DNA of 64,000 nt from Brevibacterium antiquum (GCF_016107655.1 NZ_JABASX010000007.1:124001-188000), one strand, 5' to 3'. Counted from the stretch's first letter, positions 25,247 through 34,498 are shown. Notes: generated by a model from the sequence alone, not told the origin. Translations and numbers: made by a program.

Positions 25247-27004
25247 ATGAACTCCACACAGGGAAATGCCCGCACCACAGAACACACGATCTCCACCTCG
25301 GTGCTGGTCATCGGAACCGGCGGATCCGGCCTGCGCGCCGCGATCGAGGTCGCCGAATCCGGCACCGACGTCCTCGCCGTCGGCAAGCGACCCAAGGATG
25401 ACGCGCACACCTCGCTGGCCGCCGGCGGCATCAACGCGGCCCTGGCCACCATGGACCCCGACGACTCCTGGCAGCAGCACGCGGCCGACACGATCAAGGA
25501 ATCCTATGACCTCGCCAACCCCCGCACCGTCGAAATCGTCACCCAGGGAGCCGAGCAGGGAATCGCTGACCTGGAGCGATACGGAATGGACTTTGCGAAG
25601 GAGGACGACGGTCGGATCTCGCAGCGCTTCTTCGGCGCCCACACCTGGCGTCGCACCGCTTTCGCCGGCGACTACACGGGACTCGAAATCCAGCGCACCC
25701 TCATTCATCGTGCTGAGGCCCTGAACGTCCCCATCCTCGACCGCGTCTACATCACCAAACTCCTCGTCGCCGACGGTCGCATCTTCGGCGCATTCGGCTT
25801 CGACGTCGTCGACGGCTCCCGCTACCGGATCCATGCCGACGCGGTCATCCTCGCAGCCGGTGGCCACAACCGGATCTGGCGCCGCACATCCTCCCGCCGC
25901 GACGAGAACACCGGCGACTCCTTCCGCCTGGCCGTCGAGGCCGGAGCCCGCCTGCGCGACGCCGAGCTCGTCCAGTTCCACCCATCAGGCATCATCGAAC
26001 CCGAGAACGCTGCCGGCACCCTCGTCTCCGAAGCCGCACGCGGTGAGGGCGGAATTCTGCGCAACGCGCTTGGCGAACGGTTCATGGAACGCTACGACCC
26101 CGAACGTATGGAGCTCTCCACCCGCGACCGCGTGGCCCTGGCCGCCTACACCGAGATCGCCGAGGGGCGCGGCACGGAGAACGGCGGCGTCTGGCTCGAC
26201 GTCTCCCACCTGCCGCGCGAGACGATCATGGGCCGCCTGCCGCGTGTGTTCCAGACGATGATGGAGACGCAGATGCTCGACATCACCGTCAGCCCCATCG
26301 AGATTGCCCCGACCGCGCACTACTCTATGGGCGGAGTGTGGGTTGACCCGGTCGAGCACAGCACCGACGTCGAAGGCCTGTGGGCCATCGGCGAGGCCTC
26401 GTCCGGGCTGCACGGGGCCAACCGCCTCGGCGGCAATTCGCTCATCGAACTCCTCGTCTTCGGTCGGATCGTCGGGCAGTCCGCGATCGCGTACTCGTCT
26501 GAGCTGGGGGCGCAGGTGCGGTCGCAGCCTGCCATCGCCGAGGCAAGGGCCGAGATCGATGATCTCCTGTCCTCCACCGGGACAGAGAACGTCCGAGCTC
26601 TGCAGCGCGAGATCCGCAACCTCATGACCGAGCATGCCGGAGTCGTCCGCGATGAGGCTGGCTTGGCCGAAGGGCTCGAGAAGCTCGCGTCGATCGAAGC
26701 ACGCATGAGCGACGTGGGAATTCACCCCGACATCGCCGGATTCTCCGACCTTTCGCACGCCTTCGACCTCAAGTCTTCGGTGCTGGCTGCTCGAGCGACG
26801 CTCGAATGCGCGCTCGAACGCAGGGAGACCCGTGGCTGCCATAATCGCAGCGACTACCCCGAGCAGGATGCGAACCTGCAGGTCAACCTCGTGTGGTCTC
26901 CCTCGACTGGGGTTGTGAAGGAGAGCATTCCGGCCGTCGATCCCGAGGTCGCCGAACTCATGCGCCACGAGGAGATCAGCCAGGTCGGCAAGCTCGTGGA
27001 GTGA
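25247..27004 (+). CDS. FAD-dependent oxidoreductase, SdhA/FrdA/NadB family
   Basis: 585-residue flavoprotein of the succinate dehydrogenase/fumarate reductase/L-aspartate oxidase family. The FAD-binding dinucleotide fold is VLVIGTGGSGLRAAIE (about residues 20-35). Other blocks: DDAHTSLAAGGINAAL, AELVQFHPSGI, TAHYSMGGVWVD and GEASSGLHGANRLGGNSL, with His and Arg residues that bind dicarboxylates. There is no iron-sulfur or membrane-anchor subunit beside it, so it is not a complete respiratory complex; it may act with a soluble acceptor or be an oxidase. Controlled probably by the divergent LysR. Leaderless start (TAGCGT 7 nt upstream). The C-terminal helical domain carries ETRGCHNRSDYPEQD, normal for the family. 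Confidence 0.88.
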   Translation: MNSTQGNARTTEHTISTSVLVIGTGGSGLRAAIEVAESGTDVLAVGKRPKDDAHTSLAAGGINAALATMDPDDSWQQHAADTIKESYDLANPRTVEIVTQGAEQGIADLERYGMDFAKEDDGRISQRFFGAHTWRRTAFAGDYTGLEIQRTLIHRAEALNVPILDRVYITKLLVADGRIFGAFGFDVVDGSRYRIHADAVILAAGGHNRIWRRTSSRRDENTGDSFRLAVEAGARLRDAELVQFHPSGIIEPENAAGTLVSEAARGEGGILRNALGERFMERYDPERMELSTRDRVALAAYTEIAEGRGTENGGVWLDVSHLPRETIMGRLPRVFQTMMETQMLDITVSPIEIAPTAHYSMGGVWVDPVEHSTDVEGLWAIGEASSGLHGANRLGGNSLIELLVFGRIVGQSAIAYSSELGAQVRSQPAIAEARAEIDDLLSSTGTENVRALQREIRNLMTEHAGVVRDEAGLAEGLEKLASIEARMSDVGIHPDIAGFSDLSHAFDLKSSVLAARATLECALERRETRGCHNRSDYPEQDANLQVNLVWSPSTGVVKESIPAVDPEVAELMRHEEISQVGKLVE

Positions 27005-27024
27005 AGCGGAACTCTTTGAGCGCA

Positions 27025-27058
27025 GAGCTCACCGCCAGGAACTTCAGGCGGTGAGCTC
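27025..27058. terminator. Hairpin between convergent genes
   Basis: GAGCTCACCGCC (27025-27036) pairs perfectly with 27047-27058 around a 10-base loop. It overlaps the last codons of the minus-strand membrane protein and follows the FAD gene by 20 bp. No T-tract, so termination efficiency is uncertain. Confidence 0.6.
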
Positions 27059-27415
27059 GCGCTTCCAATCACCGACCAGGCTGACCAGGGCGAAACCTGT
27101 GAGGAATGCCGGGAATGTGACAATGAGTCCGAGACTCACAATCTCAAGGTTGGTGTCGGTCGTGTCTTTGAATAGGAGAGCTCCGGTTGCTGCCAATGCA
27201 GTGGCTCCCCACGCGGTTCCCACAACGGCGCCTGGAGCTCGTGGCAAAGCCTTCGACAGCATTCCGACGATGAAGCTGAGGGTGATGGCGCTCCAGATAA
27301 TTGATTCCACGTTGATCACATCACCGAAGACCCAGTTCGTGGGCCGGGCTTCTCCTCCGCTATTTCGCTTGGCATCGGGCGCGTCAATTGCGCCGAGGAC
27401 TACAATAACCGACAA
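27044..27415 (-). CDS. Small hypothetical membrane protein
   Basis: 123 residues with three probable membrane segments (SIIWSAITLSFIVGML; VVGTAWGATALAATGALLF; IVSLGLIVTFPAFLTGFALV) and a C-terminal GDWKRELTA tail. I do not recognise a family. The only start that gives this length is TTG at 27413-27415, with no clear ribosome binding site; internal GTG codons around 27310-27325 would give a protein of about 90 residues that keeps all three segments. Hydrophobic pattern and a hairpin at its 3' end support a real gene. The plus-strand ORF opposite has no protein-like features. Confidence 0.5.
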   Translation of the reverse strand: MSVIVVLGAIDAPDAKRNSGGEARPTNWVFGDVINVESIIWSAITLSFIVGMLSKALPRAPGAVVGTAWGATALAATGALLFKDTTDTNLEIVSLGLIVTFPAFLTGFALVSLVGDWKRELTA

Positions 27416-27517
27416 GGATCATTGAGTAAAAAATGTCTCGCATTCTGTATTGACTGCGTTATCGGTATTACCGGCGTTGTCTACAGTGCCTACGAGTTCC
27501 GAGTTCTTGAACGACAG

Positions 27518-27757
27518 CTAGACCACGATGTCGAGAGAGGCCAGGATCGTCTCATCGGCAAGCACATCGACGGAGGCGAGCCTGCCATATGCGAACCGGA
27601 ACCAGTAGATTGCCCGAGGAGCGCCATCGCTCGACACTGAATAGTCCGTGACCGCACCGCTCGATGTCTGATCCTCCGACGAGCCTTCCCAGCGCAGGTC
27701 TTCGCTCTGGCCGGCCGCCCATGCGAGGGAAGTCGCCGAGGTGTTCCGGTCGATAAC
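27518..27757 (-). pseudogene. 3' fragment of a SnoaL/NTF2-like protein gene
   Basis: On the minus strand this stretch has an open frame ending at TAG (27518-27520). It encodes a peptide with LAVIDRNTSATSLAWAAG, then YWFRFAYGRLASVDVLADE and a short hydrophobic end. The alternating strand pattern and the (R)FxxGRLxxVDVLADE block resemble the last three strands of SnoaL-like (nuclear transport factor 2 fold) proteins. There is no start codon or N-terminal half: the similarity stops near 27757, where a plus-strand gene fragment begins. Interpreted as a decayed remnant. Moderate confidence, since I judged similarity by eye. Confidence 0.5.
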
Positions 27758-27764
27758 AGCGAGC

Positions 27765-28379
27765 GCGCCGGATAATCTGAACCTGTGGCTGGGCCTCCTC
27801 AGTTTCCCCGGCGCCGATCCGATGGTCGCGATCGACTCAACCTACATCGGATCCGACGCTGAGGCCCGCAGCCTGATGCGCGCGAGCGATGCATTGCCGA
27901 CACCGCTCTCTGACACTCGTGCACCGATGAGCGTTGCGGATCTGGGAACCATCACCGCCGAACCGACCGACCCTGTTCCCGGCAGCTCCCGCGCGGAGCT
28001 GCTCACCTCACTCGACGACTCAGTCCTCGACGCACTGCTCGAGACGCCCATCGCTCCGCTGCTATCGGTGCAGGTCAGGCACCTCGGCGGAGCGCTCGCG
28101 CGAGCAACCGACAATCCGCACGGGGCATTGAGTGAACAGTTCAGTGTCTACATGTTCGGACTGCCCGTCACCGAGGAGGCCGCTGAGTCCATCACGAAGA
28201 AGCAGGCAGATCTGGCGCGGACTCTGCCGACGACCGGACGCAAGCCCGTGACGTTTCTCAACCCGAGCGAGAGCCTCGCGGATGCACTGCCCGAAGAATC
28301 GCTGCTGCGGCTGCGCCGGCTCAAGGAGGAGCGGGACCCGGCCGGGATCTTCCGCGGGAACTTCAGCACCTTCGGGTGA
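27765..28379 (+). pseudogene. 3' fragment of an FAD-linked oxidase (BBE-type C-terminus)
   Basis: About 204 codons matching only the C-terminal substrate domain of FAD-binding (GlcD/berberine-bridge-like) oxidases, which are normally about 450 residues. Near the start LNLWLGLLSFPGADPMVAIDSTYIG is the usual strand pattern, and the end RLKEERDPAGIFRGNF matches the family's ...YDPxxxFRxN close. The FAD-binding PCMH domain that should precede it is absent. A GTG at 27741 keeps the frame open, but there is no promoter or ribosome binding site. It meets the minus-strand SnoaL fragment at about 27760, so a deletion or inversion has removed the 5' parts of both. Confidence 0.65.
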
Positions 28380-28397
28380 TAGGTGCGTCGATGACTG

Positions 28398-28429
28398 ATG
28401 CATCTATCAATGTATGCATCTGATAGCGT
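28398..28429. promoter_or_regulatory. Promoter/operator of the GntR-MFS operon
   Basis: ATGCATCTATCA (from 28399) and ATGCATCTGATA (from 28415) are related direct elements 16 bp apart; TATCA and TGATA at their ends form an inverted pair around an 11-bp centre. The second copy runs into the -10 hexamer TAGCGT (28424-28429), so a bound GntR dimer would block RNA polymerase. Confidence 0.55.
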
Positions 28430-28435
28430 GGAGCA

Positions 28436-29107
28436 ATGAACGACCTGCTGACGCTCCCGTGGGAGACCACCGACGATGCTTCCCCGATCGCTGCGCGGAT
28501 GGCTGCGTGGGCCGCCCGCGAGATCATCGAGCAGCGCTACGAGCCCGGCCAACTCCTCACCGAGGCTGAGCTCGCCGAGGCTCAGAGGGCCAGTCGCACA
28601 CCGGCTCGGGAGGCGATGCTCCAACTCGAACGCTGGAGGCTGGTCCGCCTCGTGCCGAAGAAGGGCGCGATCGTGACCACGGTGACCCGGCAGGAGCGCC
28701 GCGACCTGCTTGCGGTGCGCGCCATGTTCGAGACCGACGCCGTCCAGGCATTCACTCTCGACAGCGACTTCGCGCCGCTGGCGGCAGACCTGCGCACGCT
28801 CCTCGATCGGCAGCAGAAGGCTCTGGATGCCAGTCATCCACTCGACTTCGCCAGTGCCGACTACGCCTTCCACGCCCGCATCATCCGCAGCGGCGGCAAC
28901 AGCATTGTCGAGGAGATGCTGACCACGATGGGCCCGCGCTTGGCCCGCCTGACCTACCAAGTGGTCATCGATCAGCCCAGTTCGCTGCACACCCTCTTCG
29001 ACGAGCATGCCGAGCTCACTGATCTCGCAGAACGCGGTGAGGCCAAGGACTTCGGAAAGGTCGTGCGCGAGCACATTCAGTCCTCGCACTTCCCCGAGAA
29101 CCAGTGA
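28436..29107 (+). CDS. GntR-family regulator (FCD/FadR subfamily)
   Basis: 223 residues. Winged helix: AAREIIEQRYEPGQLLTEAELAEAQRASRTPAREAMLQLE in the N-terminal 70 residues (TPAREA is the GntR recognition helix), then an FCD all-helical ligand domain with metal-binding His residues (DYAFHARIIRSGGN; EHAELTD; REHIQSSH). The stop overlaps the GTG start of the MFS gene (GTGA), so the two are coupled and the regulator probably responds to the transported compound. TAGCGT (28424-28429) is 6 nt before the ATG, indicating a leaderless mRNA. Confidence 0.9.
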   Translation: MNDLLTLPWETTDDASPIAARMAAWAAREIIEQRYEPGQLLTEAELAEAQRASRTPAREAMLQLERWRLVRLVPKKGAIVTTVTRQERRDLLAVRAMFETDAVQAFTLDSDFAPLAADLRTLLDRQQKALDASHPLDFASADYAFHARIIRSGGNSIVEEMLTTMGPRLARLTYQVVIDQPSSLHTLFDEHAELTDLAERGEAKDFGKVVREHIQSSHFPENQ

Positions 29108-30414
29108 CATCGGAAACCGCAGCACTCAACCCAGAATCGCCAGCAATGACTTCAGAACCCGCAACTGAAACAGCAGACCACCAGATCGCAACGACAATCT
29201 CTCACTCCGCAACAACAGTGCCCCAACGCCGAGGCAGAGCTTGGCTTCGCGTCGTGCCGGCCATGTTCCTGCTCGCCTGGGGTGGCAACCACTTCACCCC
29301 GCTCGTGCACATGTACGAAGAGGACGGCGGCTACGCCGTCTGGCAGGCCAACCTCCTGCTCGGCACGTATGTCGGTGGACTGATACCGGGGCTCTTGGTC
29401 GCCTCGGCGCTCTCTGATCGACGCGGCCGCAAACCGATCCTCATCGCCGGGACGATCGCCGCCATCATCGGCAGTGTTCTTCTCGGTATCGGCTTCGATC
29501 TCTTCTGGCTGCTGTGCCTGGGCCGCGTGCTCGCGGGAATCGGGGTAGGCGTGGCCATGTCTGTGGGCACCAGCTGGATCAAGGAACTCTCGTCTCCGCC
29601 GTTCGACCACAAGGCCGGAATCACCGCCGGCGCTCGCCGCCCTGCATTGACGCTGACCGTGGGATTCGCCATGGGTGCGGCGGTCACCGGTTGCCTGGCG
29701 CAATGGGGGCCCTTGCCTGAAGTGATTCCCTACGCGGTTCACGCTGTCTTGAGCATCGCGGCGCTGATCATCGTCTGCACTGCGCCAGAGACTCTGACGA
29801 GGGAACGTCGGTCGGCCCAGCACTGGTGGCGAGGCCTGCGGATTCCGCTCGTCGGCCACCGCACCTTCATCCGCCTCATCATCCCCGCCGCACCGTGGGT
29901 CTTCGCCGCCGCAGGTGTTGCCTATGCGGTCATGCCCGCTCTGGTCCAGGAGGAGCTGGGGGAGTGGACGACCATGTACGCGACCGTGCTGACCGTCGTC
30001 ACCCTGGGCGCGGGGGCACTGGTGCAGAACCTTGTCCCACGCATCAACCGGTGGACGGGTGGACGTGCGCTGGTCGTCGGGCTCACGCTCATGACCATCG
30101 GCATGGGGCTGGCGGTTGTCGCGGCTCTGGTCGCCAACCCGATCGTCGCCTTCGTCGTCGCCATCGTCCTCGGCATCGCCTACGGAATCTGCGTGGTCGC
30201 CGGACTCATCATCGTCCAGGCCATCGCCGAGCCGAAAGACCTCGCGGGGATCACCGGCGTCTACTACTCGCTGGCCTACTCCGGATTTCTGCTGCCCACG
30301 GTGCTCGCGGCTTTTCTGCCCGTCATGCCCTACGCAGTGTCGTTGGGTGCGGTAGCAGTGGTCTGCCTGCTCAGCCTCGGTGCCGTGTCGCTGGCATCGA
30401 AGGGCCGCGCGTAA
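29104..30414 (+). CDS. MFS transporter
   Basis: 436-residue, 12-helix MFS permease. Helix 1 WLRVVPAMFLLAWGGNHFTP is preceded by a polar N-terminus of about 45 residues. Motif A is ALSDRRGRKPILIAG (about 104-118). It is translated from a GTG overlapping the gntR stop; an in-frame ATG at 29146 is an alternative start. I cannot tell import from export; coupling to an FCD-type GntR regulator, which usually senses carboxylates, slightly favours an organic-acid substrate. Confidence 0.85.
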   Translation: MTSETAALNPESPAMTSEPATETADHQIATTISHSATTVPQRRGRAWLRVVPAMFLLAWGGNHFTPLVHMYEEDGGYAVWQANLLLGTYVGGLIPGLLVASALSDRRGRKPILIAGTIAAIIGSVLLGIGFDLFWLLCLGRVLAGIGVGVAMSVGTSWIKELSSPPFDHKAGITAGARRPALTLTVGFAMGAAVTGCLAQWGPLPEVIPYAVHAVLSIAALIIVCTAPETLTRERRSAQHWWRGLRIPLVGHRTFIRLIIPAAPWVFAAAGVAYAVMPALVQEELGEWTTMYATVLTVVTLGAGALVQNLVPRINRWTGGRALVVGLTLMTIGMGLAVVAALVANPIVAFVVAIVLGIAYGICVVAGLIIVQAIAEPKDLAGITGVYYSLAYSGFLLPTVLAAFLPVMPYAVSLGAVAVVCLLSLGAVSLASKGRA

Positions 30415-30496
30415 CGCCGTGGCGTCCGTCAAGGCAGCGGCGCGAGCACCAACCGATCAGCCGCGGCAATTAGGCTGTGAAGATGGAGGTGACATC

Positions 30497-31840
30497 GTGA
30501 GCCAAGAACCGCCATCATTGTTTGAGCCTGACGACGTGGGCCGTCCCCTGGCCGATCGTCTGCGCCCGAAGTCCCTTGAAGATGTCATCGGGCAAGATCA
30601 CCTCCTTGGCGATGACGCACCGATTGGTCGAATGGTCGCCGAGCGCAGGCTGGTCTCGATGGTGTTGTGGGGGCCGCCGGGTTGTGGGAAGACAACCATT
30701 GCGAGGCTGCTGGCCGAACGCACCAACCTCGTCTTCGAGTCGGTCTCAGCGACCTTCTCGGGTGTTGCCGAACTCCGGAAAGTCTTCCAATCGGCTGCCA
30801 AGCGGCGCGAGATCGGTCAGGGCACGATGCTGTTCGTCGATGAGATCCACCGATTCAACCGTGCCCAGCAGGACTCCTTCCTCCCCTATGTAGAAGACGG
30901 CACGGTCGTGCTCGTCGGAGCGACTACGGAGAACCCCAGCTTCGAACTCAACTCCGCACTGCTGTCCCGCTGTCAGGTCTTCGTCCTCAAACGCCTCGAC
31001 GAGGAGGTGCTGACCACGCTCATCGCACGGGCAGAGGAGGCCATCGCCAAAGAACTGCCTCTTGATGCGCAGGCACGTCACGGACTGGTGGCAATGGCCG
31101 ATGGTGATGGCCGCTACCTGCTTAACCTCATCGAGCAGCTTCAAACTGTCAGCGGGACTCTCGACACCTCTGGCCTTGTCGAGTTGGTTCAGCAACGTGC
31201 ACCCATTTACGACAAGGCTCAAGAGGGGCATTACAACCTCATTTCCGCTCTGCACAAATCAATGCGCGGCTCTGACCCTGATGCTTCGCTGTATTGGCTG
31301 GCACGAATGCTCGAGGGCGGAGAGGACCCCCTCTACATCGCTCGACGGCTGGTCAGATTCGCCAACGAAGACATCGCGATTGCCGACCCTCAAGCCGTCC
31401 AACAAGCGCTGGCGGCATGGGATGTGTTCGAGCGGCTCGGCTCCCCAGAAGGTGAACTCGCGATCGCCCAGGCCGTCGTCTACCTGGCAACCGCGCCGAA
31501 GTCCATCGCCGTCTACCGTGGGTTCAATGCGGCAAAGAAGCTCGCGAAGAAGACCGGTTCCCTCATGCCTCCGGCAAATATTCTCAATGCTCCGACGACG
31601 CTGATGAAGAACCTCGGCTACGGGGAAGACTATGAGTACGATCCGGACAGGCCAGGAGGCTTCTCTGGTGCGAACTACTTCCCCGAGGGTATGAATCCGC
31701 AGAAGGTGTATCGGCCCACCACCAATGGCTACGAACACATCATTGGCCAGCGAGTGGCCGAATGGGATCGGATGCGTGCAGATATCCGCGGACAGGAAGA
31801 ACGCGCAGACACTGAGAACTCTGACGACGGCGACAGGTGA
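30497..31840 (+). CDS. rarA: Replication-associated recombination protein A (RarA/MgsA)
   Basis: 447-residue AAA+ ATPase acting at stalled replication forks. It opens with LADRLRPKSLEDVIGQDHLL, then Walker A GPPGCGKTT (about residues 57-65), Walker B MLFVDEIHRFN, sensor 1 VLVGATTENPSFELNSALLSR (in two blocks) and the C-terminal tetramerisation region SMRGSDPDASLYWLARMLEGG. Start GTG at 30497 is set by GGAGGT (30484-30489), 7 nt upstream. Single gene between two unrelated MFS genes. Confidence 0.95.
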   Translation: MSQEPPSLFEPDDVGRPLADRLRPKSLEDVIGQDHLLGDDAPIGRMVAERRLVSMVLWGPPGCGKTTIARLLAERTNLVFESVSATFSGVAELRKVFQSAAKRREIGQGTMLFVDEIHRFNRAQQDSFLPYVEDGTVVLVGATTENPSFELNSALLSRCQVFVLKRLDEEVLTTLIARAEEAIAKELPLDAQARHGLVAMADGDGRYLLNLIEQLQTVSGTLDTSGLVELVQQRAPIYDKAQEGHYNLISALHKSMRGSDPDASLYWLARMLEGGEDPLYIARRLVRFANEDIAIADPQAVQQALAAWDVFERLGSPEGELAIAQAVVYLATAPKSIAVYRGFNAAKKLAKKTGSLMPPANILNAPTTLMKNLGYGEDYEYDPDRPGGFSGANYFPEGMNPQKVYRPTTNGYEHIIGQRVAEWDRMRADIRGQEERADTENSDDGDR

Positions 31841-31954
31841 GCGAAACGCAGACTCGCTGTCGACAACCTGCTGCCGACTCCTACGGTCAGTGCTAACTCA
31901 TACCGTTGCAGCGGGGCGTTTAGCGGTCCGGGGGCGAAGTGGCACTCAAACCAC

Positions 31955-33181
31955 TCACCCCCGCAGGGCGTCCTTGCGCAGCCGGGCTTCGTGGCTCGAG
32001 CGCGAGGGGTTGAGGCGCTTGAGCAGCGAGAGTGCCAGCACGGCACCGACGATGGCGCAGCCGGCGGGCAGCAGCATCGCGGTCTTCGCATCCGCGGAGT
32101 CGATGATGTTGCCGGCGATGGCCGATCCGAAGGCGACTCCGAAGGCCAGCGAGGTGCCCAGCCACGCGAACGCCTCGGTCAGGCGCCTGGGAGGTGCCAG
32201 CTGTTCGACCACGGAGTTCGCTCCGATGAGGCTCGGGGCGATGGTCGAGCCGACGAAGAACAGGAGCACGCCGAAGGACCACATGTTCTGTGCCAGCAGC
32301 ATGAGGCTGACGGTCACGGCCAGGAGTGACACGGCGATGCCGAACCGGTGATGGCTCGGCATGCTCCAGGTCTTGGCGCCGTAGAGTGCACCGCACAGCA
32401 GTGACCCGAACGCCAGAGCGCTGAGCAGCACGCCGGCCAGGGACTTCACGCCCTGCTCCTCGGAGAAGGCCACGGCGATGACGTCGATCGCGCCGAAGTT
32501 CACGCCGAGGAACACGTTGACGATGATGATCGCGAAGATGCCGGGGTTCGACACGACGTGACCCTTGGCCTCGGTGCTGCGCTCGATCGGCGGAGGCTCG
32601 GTCGACTTCTGGATGTAGAGCATCGTTGAACCGAGCGCAGAGGAGATCATTGAGAGGATGATGCCCGCCGGCGGCCATATGGCAGTGGCGAGTACGGTGG
32701 CTACGACGGGTCCGGAGACGAAGAGCAGCTCATCAGCCACCGACTCCCAGGAGAACGCGGTCTGGAGCTGGTTCGGGCTCTTGACCGTATGTGACCAGCG
32801 GGAACGGATGAGCGATCCGACGGAACCCACGGTGGCGCCGCCGATGCCGGCGAAGACGAGCAGCAGGACGACCGACCAGTCCTCGTAGACGCTGACGATG
32901 AGGAGGGCCAAGGCGACCAGGTGCACGATGACGATGGGCACCATGACCCGGGCCTGACCCAGGCGGTCGACCATGCGAGCGATCCCGGGGCCCGCCAGCG
33001 CCTGCACGACCATGAAGACAGCGGCGACAATGCCTGCCATTCCGTAGGATCCGCTCACGCCTTGGATGAAGAGAACGATTCCCAGGCTCAGAACGGCGAT
33101 CGGCATACGCGCAACAAGACCGGCCAAGGAGAACTTGAGAGCACCGGGAAGAGACAGAATTTCCCGATAGTTGTTGAACAC
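31955..33181 (-). CDS. MFS transporter
   Basis: 408-residue, 12-helix permease with an N-terminus LSLPGALKFSLAGLVARMPIAVL typical of a group of actinobacterial MFS exporters of unknown substrate. Loop 2-3 motif: ARMVDRLGQARVM. The start is GTG at 33179-33181. TAGACT (33188-33193, minus strand) ends 6 nt before it and there is no ribosome binding site, so the mRNA is probably leaderless. Convergent with rarA. Confidence 0.85.
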   Translation of the reverse strand: MFNNYREILSLPGALKFSLAGLVARMPIAVLSLGIVLFIQGVSGSYGMAGIVAAVFMVVQALAGPGIARMVDRLGQARVMVPIVIVHLVALALLIVSVYEDWSVVLLLVFAGIGGATVGSVGSLIRSRWSHTVKSPNQLQTAFSWESVADELLFVSGPVVATVLATAIWPPAGIILSMISSALGSTMLYIQKSTEPPPIERSTEAKGHVVSNPGIFAIIIVNVFLGVNFGAIDVIAVAFSEEQGVKSLAGVLLSALAFGSLLCGALYGAKTWSMPSHHRFGIAVSLLAVTVSLMLLAQNMWSFGVLLFFVGSTIAPSLIGANSVVEQLAPPRRLTEAFAWLGTSLAFGVAFGSAIAGNIIDSADAKTAMLLPAGCAIVGAVLALSLLKRLNPSRSSHEARLRKDALRG

Positions 33182-33379
33182 CAGGAAAGTCTACCCAGTG
33201 CACCAAGCGTCCACCATACGGCTACGGCGTTATTACCGGTGAGTCGAGTCACCTCGGCGAGGACCAGGCGAGGACTCGGCACGGTGCAGACAAGGGCTGA
33301 ACAGGGGACGAACCGAGGTCACAGGCAAGACACGGCCGCGCACCGGGGCAAGGTGTCCGGGGGAATGTAACAAAAGCTA

Positions 33380-33385
33380 TATAAT
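33380..33385 (+). promoter_or_regulatory. -10 box of the LCP gene
   Basis: TATAAT, an exact consensus -10, 64 bp upstream of the LCP start codon in an AT-rich patch; no clear -35. The rest of the 267-bp gap to the divergent MFS gene shows nothing further apart from that gene's own TAGACT box. Confidence 0.55.
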
Positions 33386-33448
33386 TGCTGATATTGCAAT
33401 CCTCTCCCGCCGGCACCCACGCCGCATTGACTGAAACCCGGAGTGCCG

Positions 33449-34498
33449 ATGACGGACAACAGCAGTTTCGATGATCTGTTCGACAGCCAGGACGATCGAC
33501 CGCAGCGTCCCAAACGCAAAAAGAAGAAGGTCTGGCGCAAGATCCTTGTCGCCCTGCTCGTGATCGTCATCCTCGGCGTCCTGGGCGTAGGTCTCTACCT
33601 GTGGAACGTGGGTCGGACCTTCGACAACAACGCGAACAAGCTCACCGACGAGCAGATCTTCGGCACGCAGCGTCCTGACGATCAGAAGGAAGACGGCGGC
33701 ACGAACATCCTGCTGCTGGGCTCCGATGAGCCGATGGACCAGGTCGACGTCAATGACTCCCGCGGACTGCGCTCGGACACGATCATGGTCATGCACATCC
33801 CAGAGTCCGGATCCAATGTCCAAGTCATGTCGATCCCGCGTGACAGCTGGGTCGACATCGAAGGCCACGGCAAGGCCAAGATCAACTCCGCGCTGTCGAC
33901 CGGTGGCCTGCCCCTGGCCGTGTCTACGATCTCGGACTTCATCGGCACGGAACTCGACCATGTCGCGATCATCGACTTCGAGGGCTTCAAGGCACTGACC
34001 GACAGCCTCGGCGGGGTGACCGTGAACTCGGAGCAGAGCTTTGAGAAGAACGGCTACACCTTCACCAAGGGCGAGAACGTCCTTGACGGTGACGAGGCGC
34101 TGACCTTCGTGCGCGAACGCAAGTCCTTCCAGGACGGCGACTTCCAGCGCGCCCGCAACCAGCAGGCCTTTATTCGGGGATTGACCAACGAGATCATCTC
34201 CGCCGACACCCTGTCGAATCCGAAGAAGATCCAGAACATGGTCAAGGACTTCTCTCCGTACATGTACGTCGACTCCGGTCTCGACGCGCAGTACATCTCT
34301 GCCACGGCCTTCGCGATGCGCGACGTCCGTCCCGGCGACATCGAGTTCTTCACCTCCCCAACCGCGGGAGTCGGAACCTCGAGTGACGGTCAGTCGATCG
34401 TCAACGTCGACGAAGAGGAACTGAAGAAGGTCCAGGACGCGTACAAGAACGACACCCTCGACGACTACGTGCAGAACGCTCCGGAGTCGCACCTGTAA
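33449..34498 (+). CDS. LytR-CpsA-Psr (LCP) family wall-polymer ligase
   Basis: 349-residue membrane-anchored enzyme: short cytoplasmic N-terminus with a basic patch (RPKRKKKKVWRK), one membrane helix (ILVALLVIVILGVLGVGLYLW, about residues 30-50; 20 residues or so) and an extracytoplasmic LCP domain. Landmarks: NILLLGSDE, SRGLRSDTIMVMHIP, SIPRDSWVDI, KINSAL, and FVRERKSFQDGDFQRARNQQ with the pyrophosphate-binding Arg residues. LCP enzymes move polyprenyl-linked glycopolymers to peptidoglycan (or arabinogalactan), so it is a candidate partner for the polymer made by the locus starting at 43.5 kb. ATG at 33449 preferred to GTG 33443 because CCGGAG precedes it. Confidence 0.92.
   Translation: MTDNSSFDDLFDSQDDRPQRPKRKKKKVWRKILVALLVIVILGVLGVGLYLWNVGRTFDNNANKLTDEQIFGTQRPDDQKEDGGTNILLLGSDEPMDQVDVNDSRGLRSDTIMVMHIPESGSNVQVMSIPRDSWVDIEGHGKAKINSALSTGGLPLAVSTISDFIGTELDHVAIIDFEGFKALTDSLGGVTVNSEQSFEKNGYTFTKGENVLDGDEALTFVRERKSFQDGDFQRARNQQAFIRGLTNEIISADTLSNPKKIQNMVKDFSPYMYVDSGLDAQYISATAFAMRDVRPGDIEFFTSPTAGVGTSSDGQSIVNVDEEELKKVQDAYKNDTLDDYVQNAPESHL

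Noticed and set aside
27422..27640. 72-codon plus-strand ORF after the small membrane protein
   Set aside because: No ribosome binding site or protein-like pattern, and it overlaps the minus-strand SnoaL-like remnant, which explains the sequence better.
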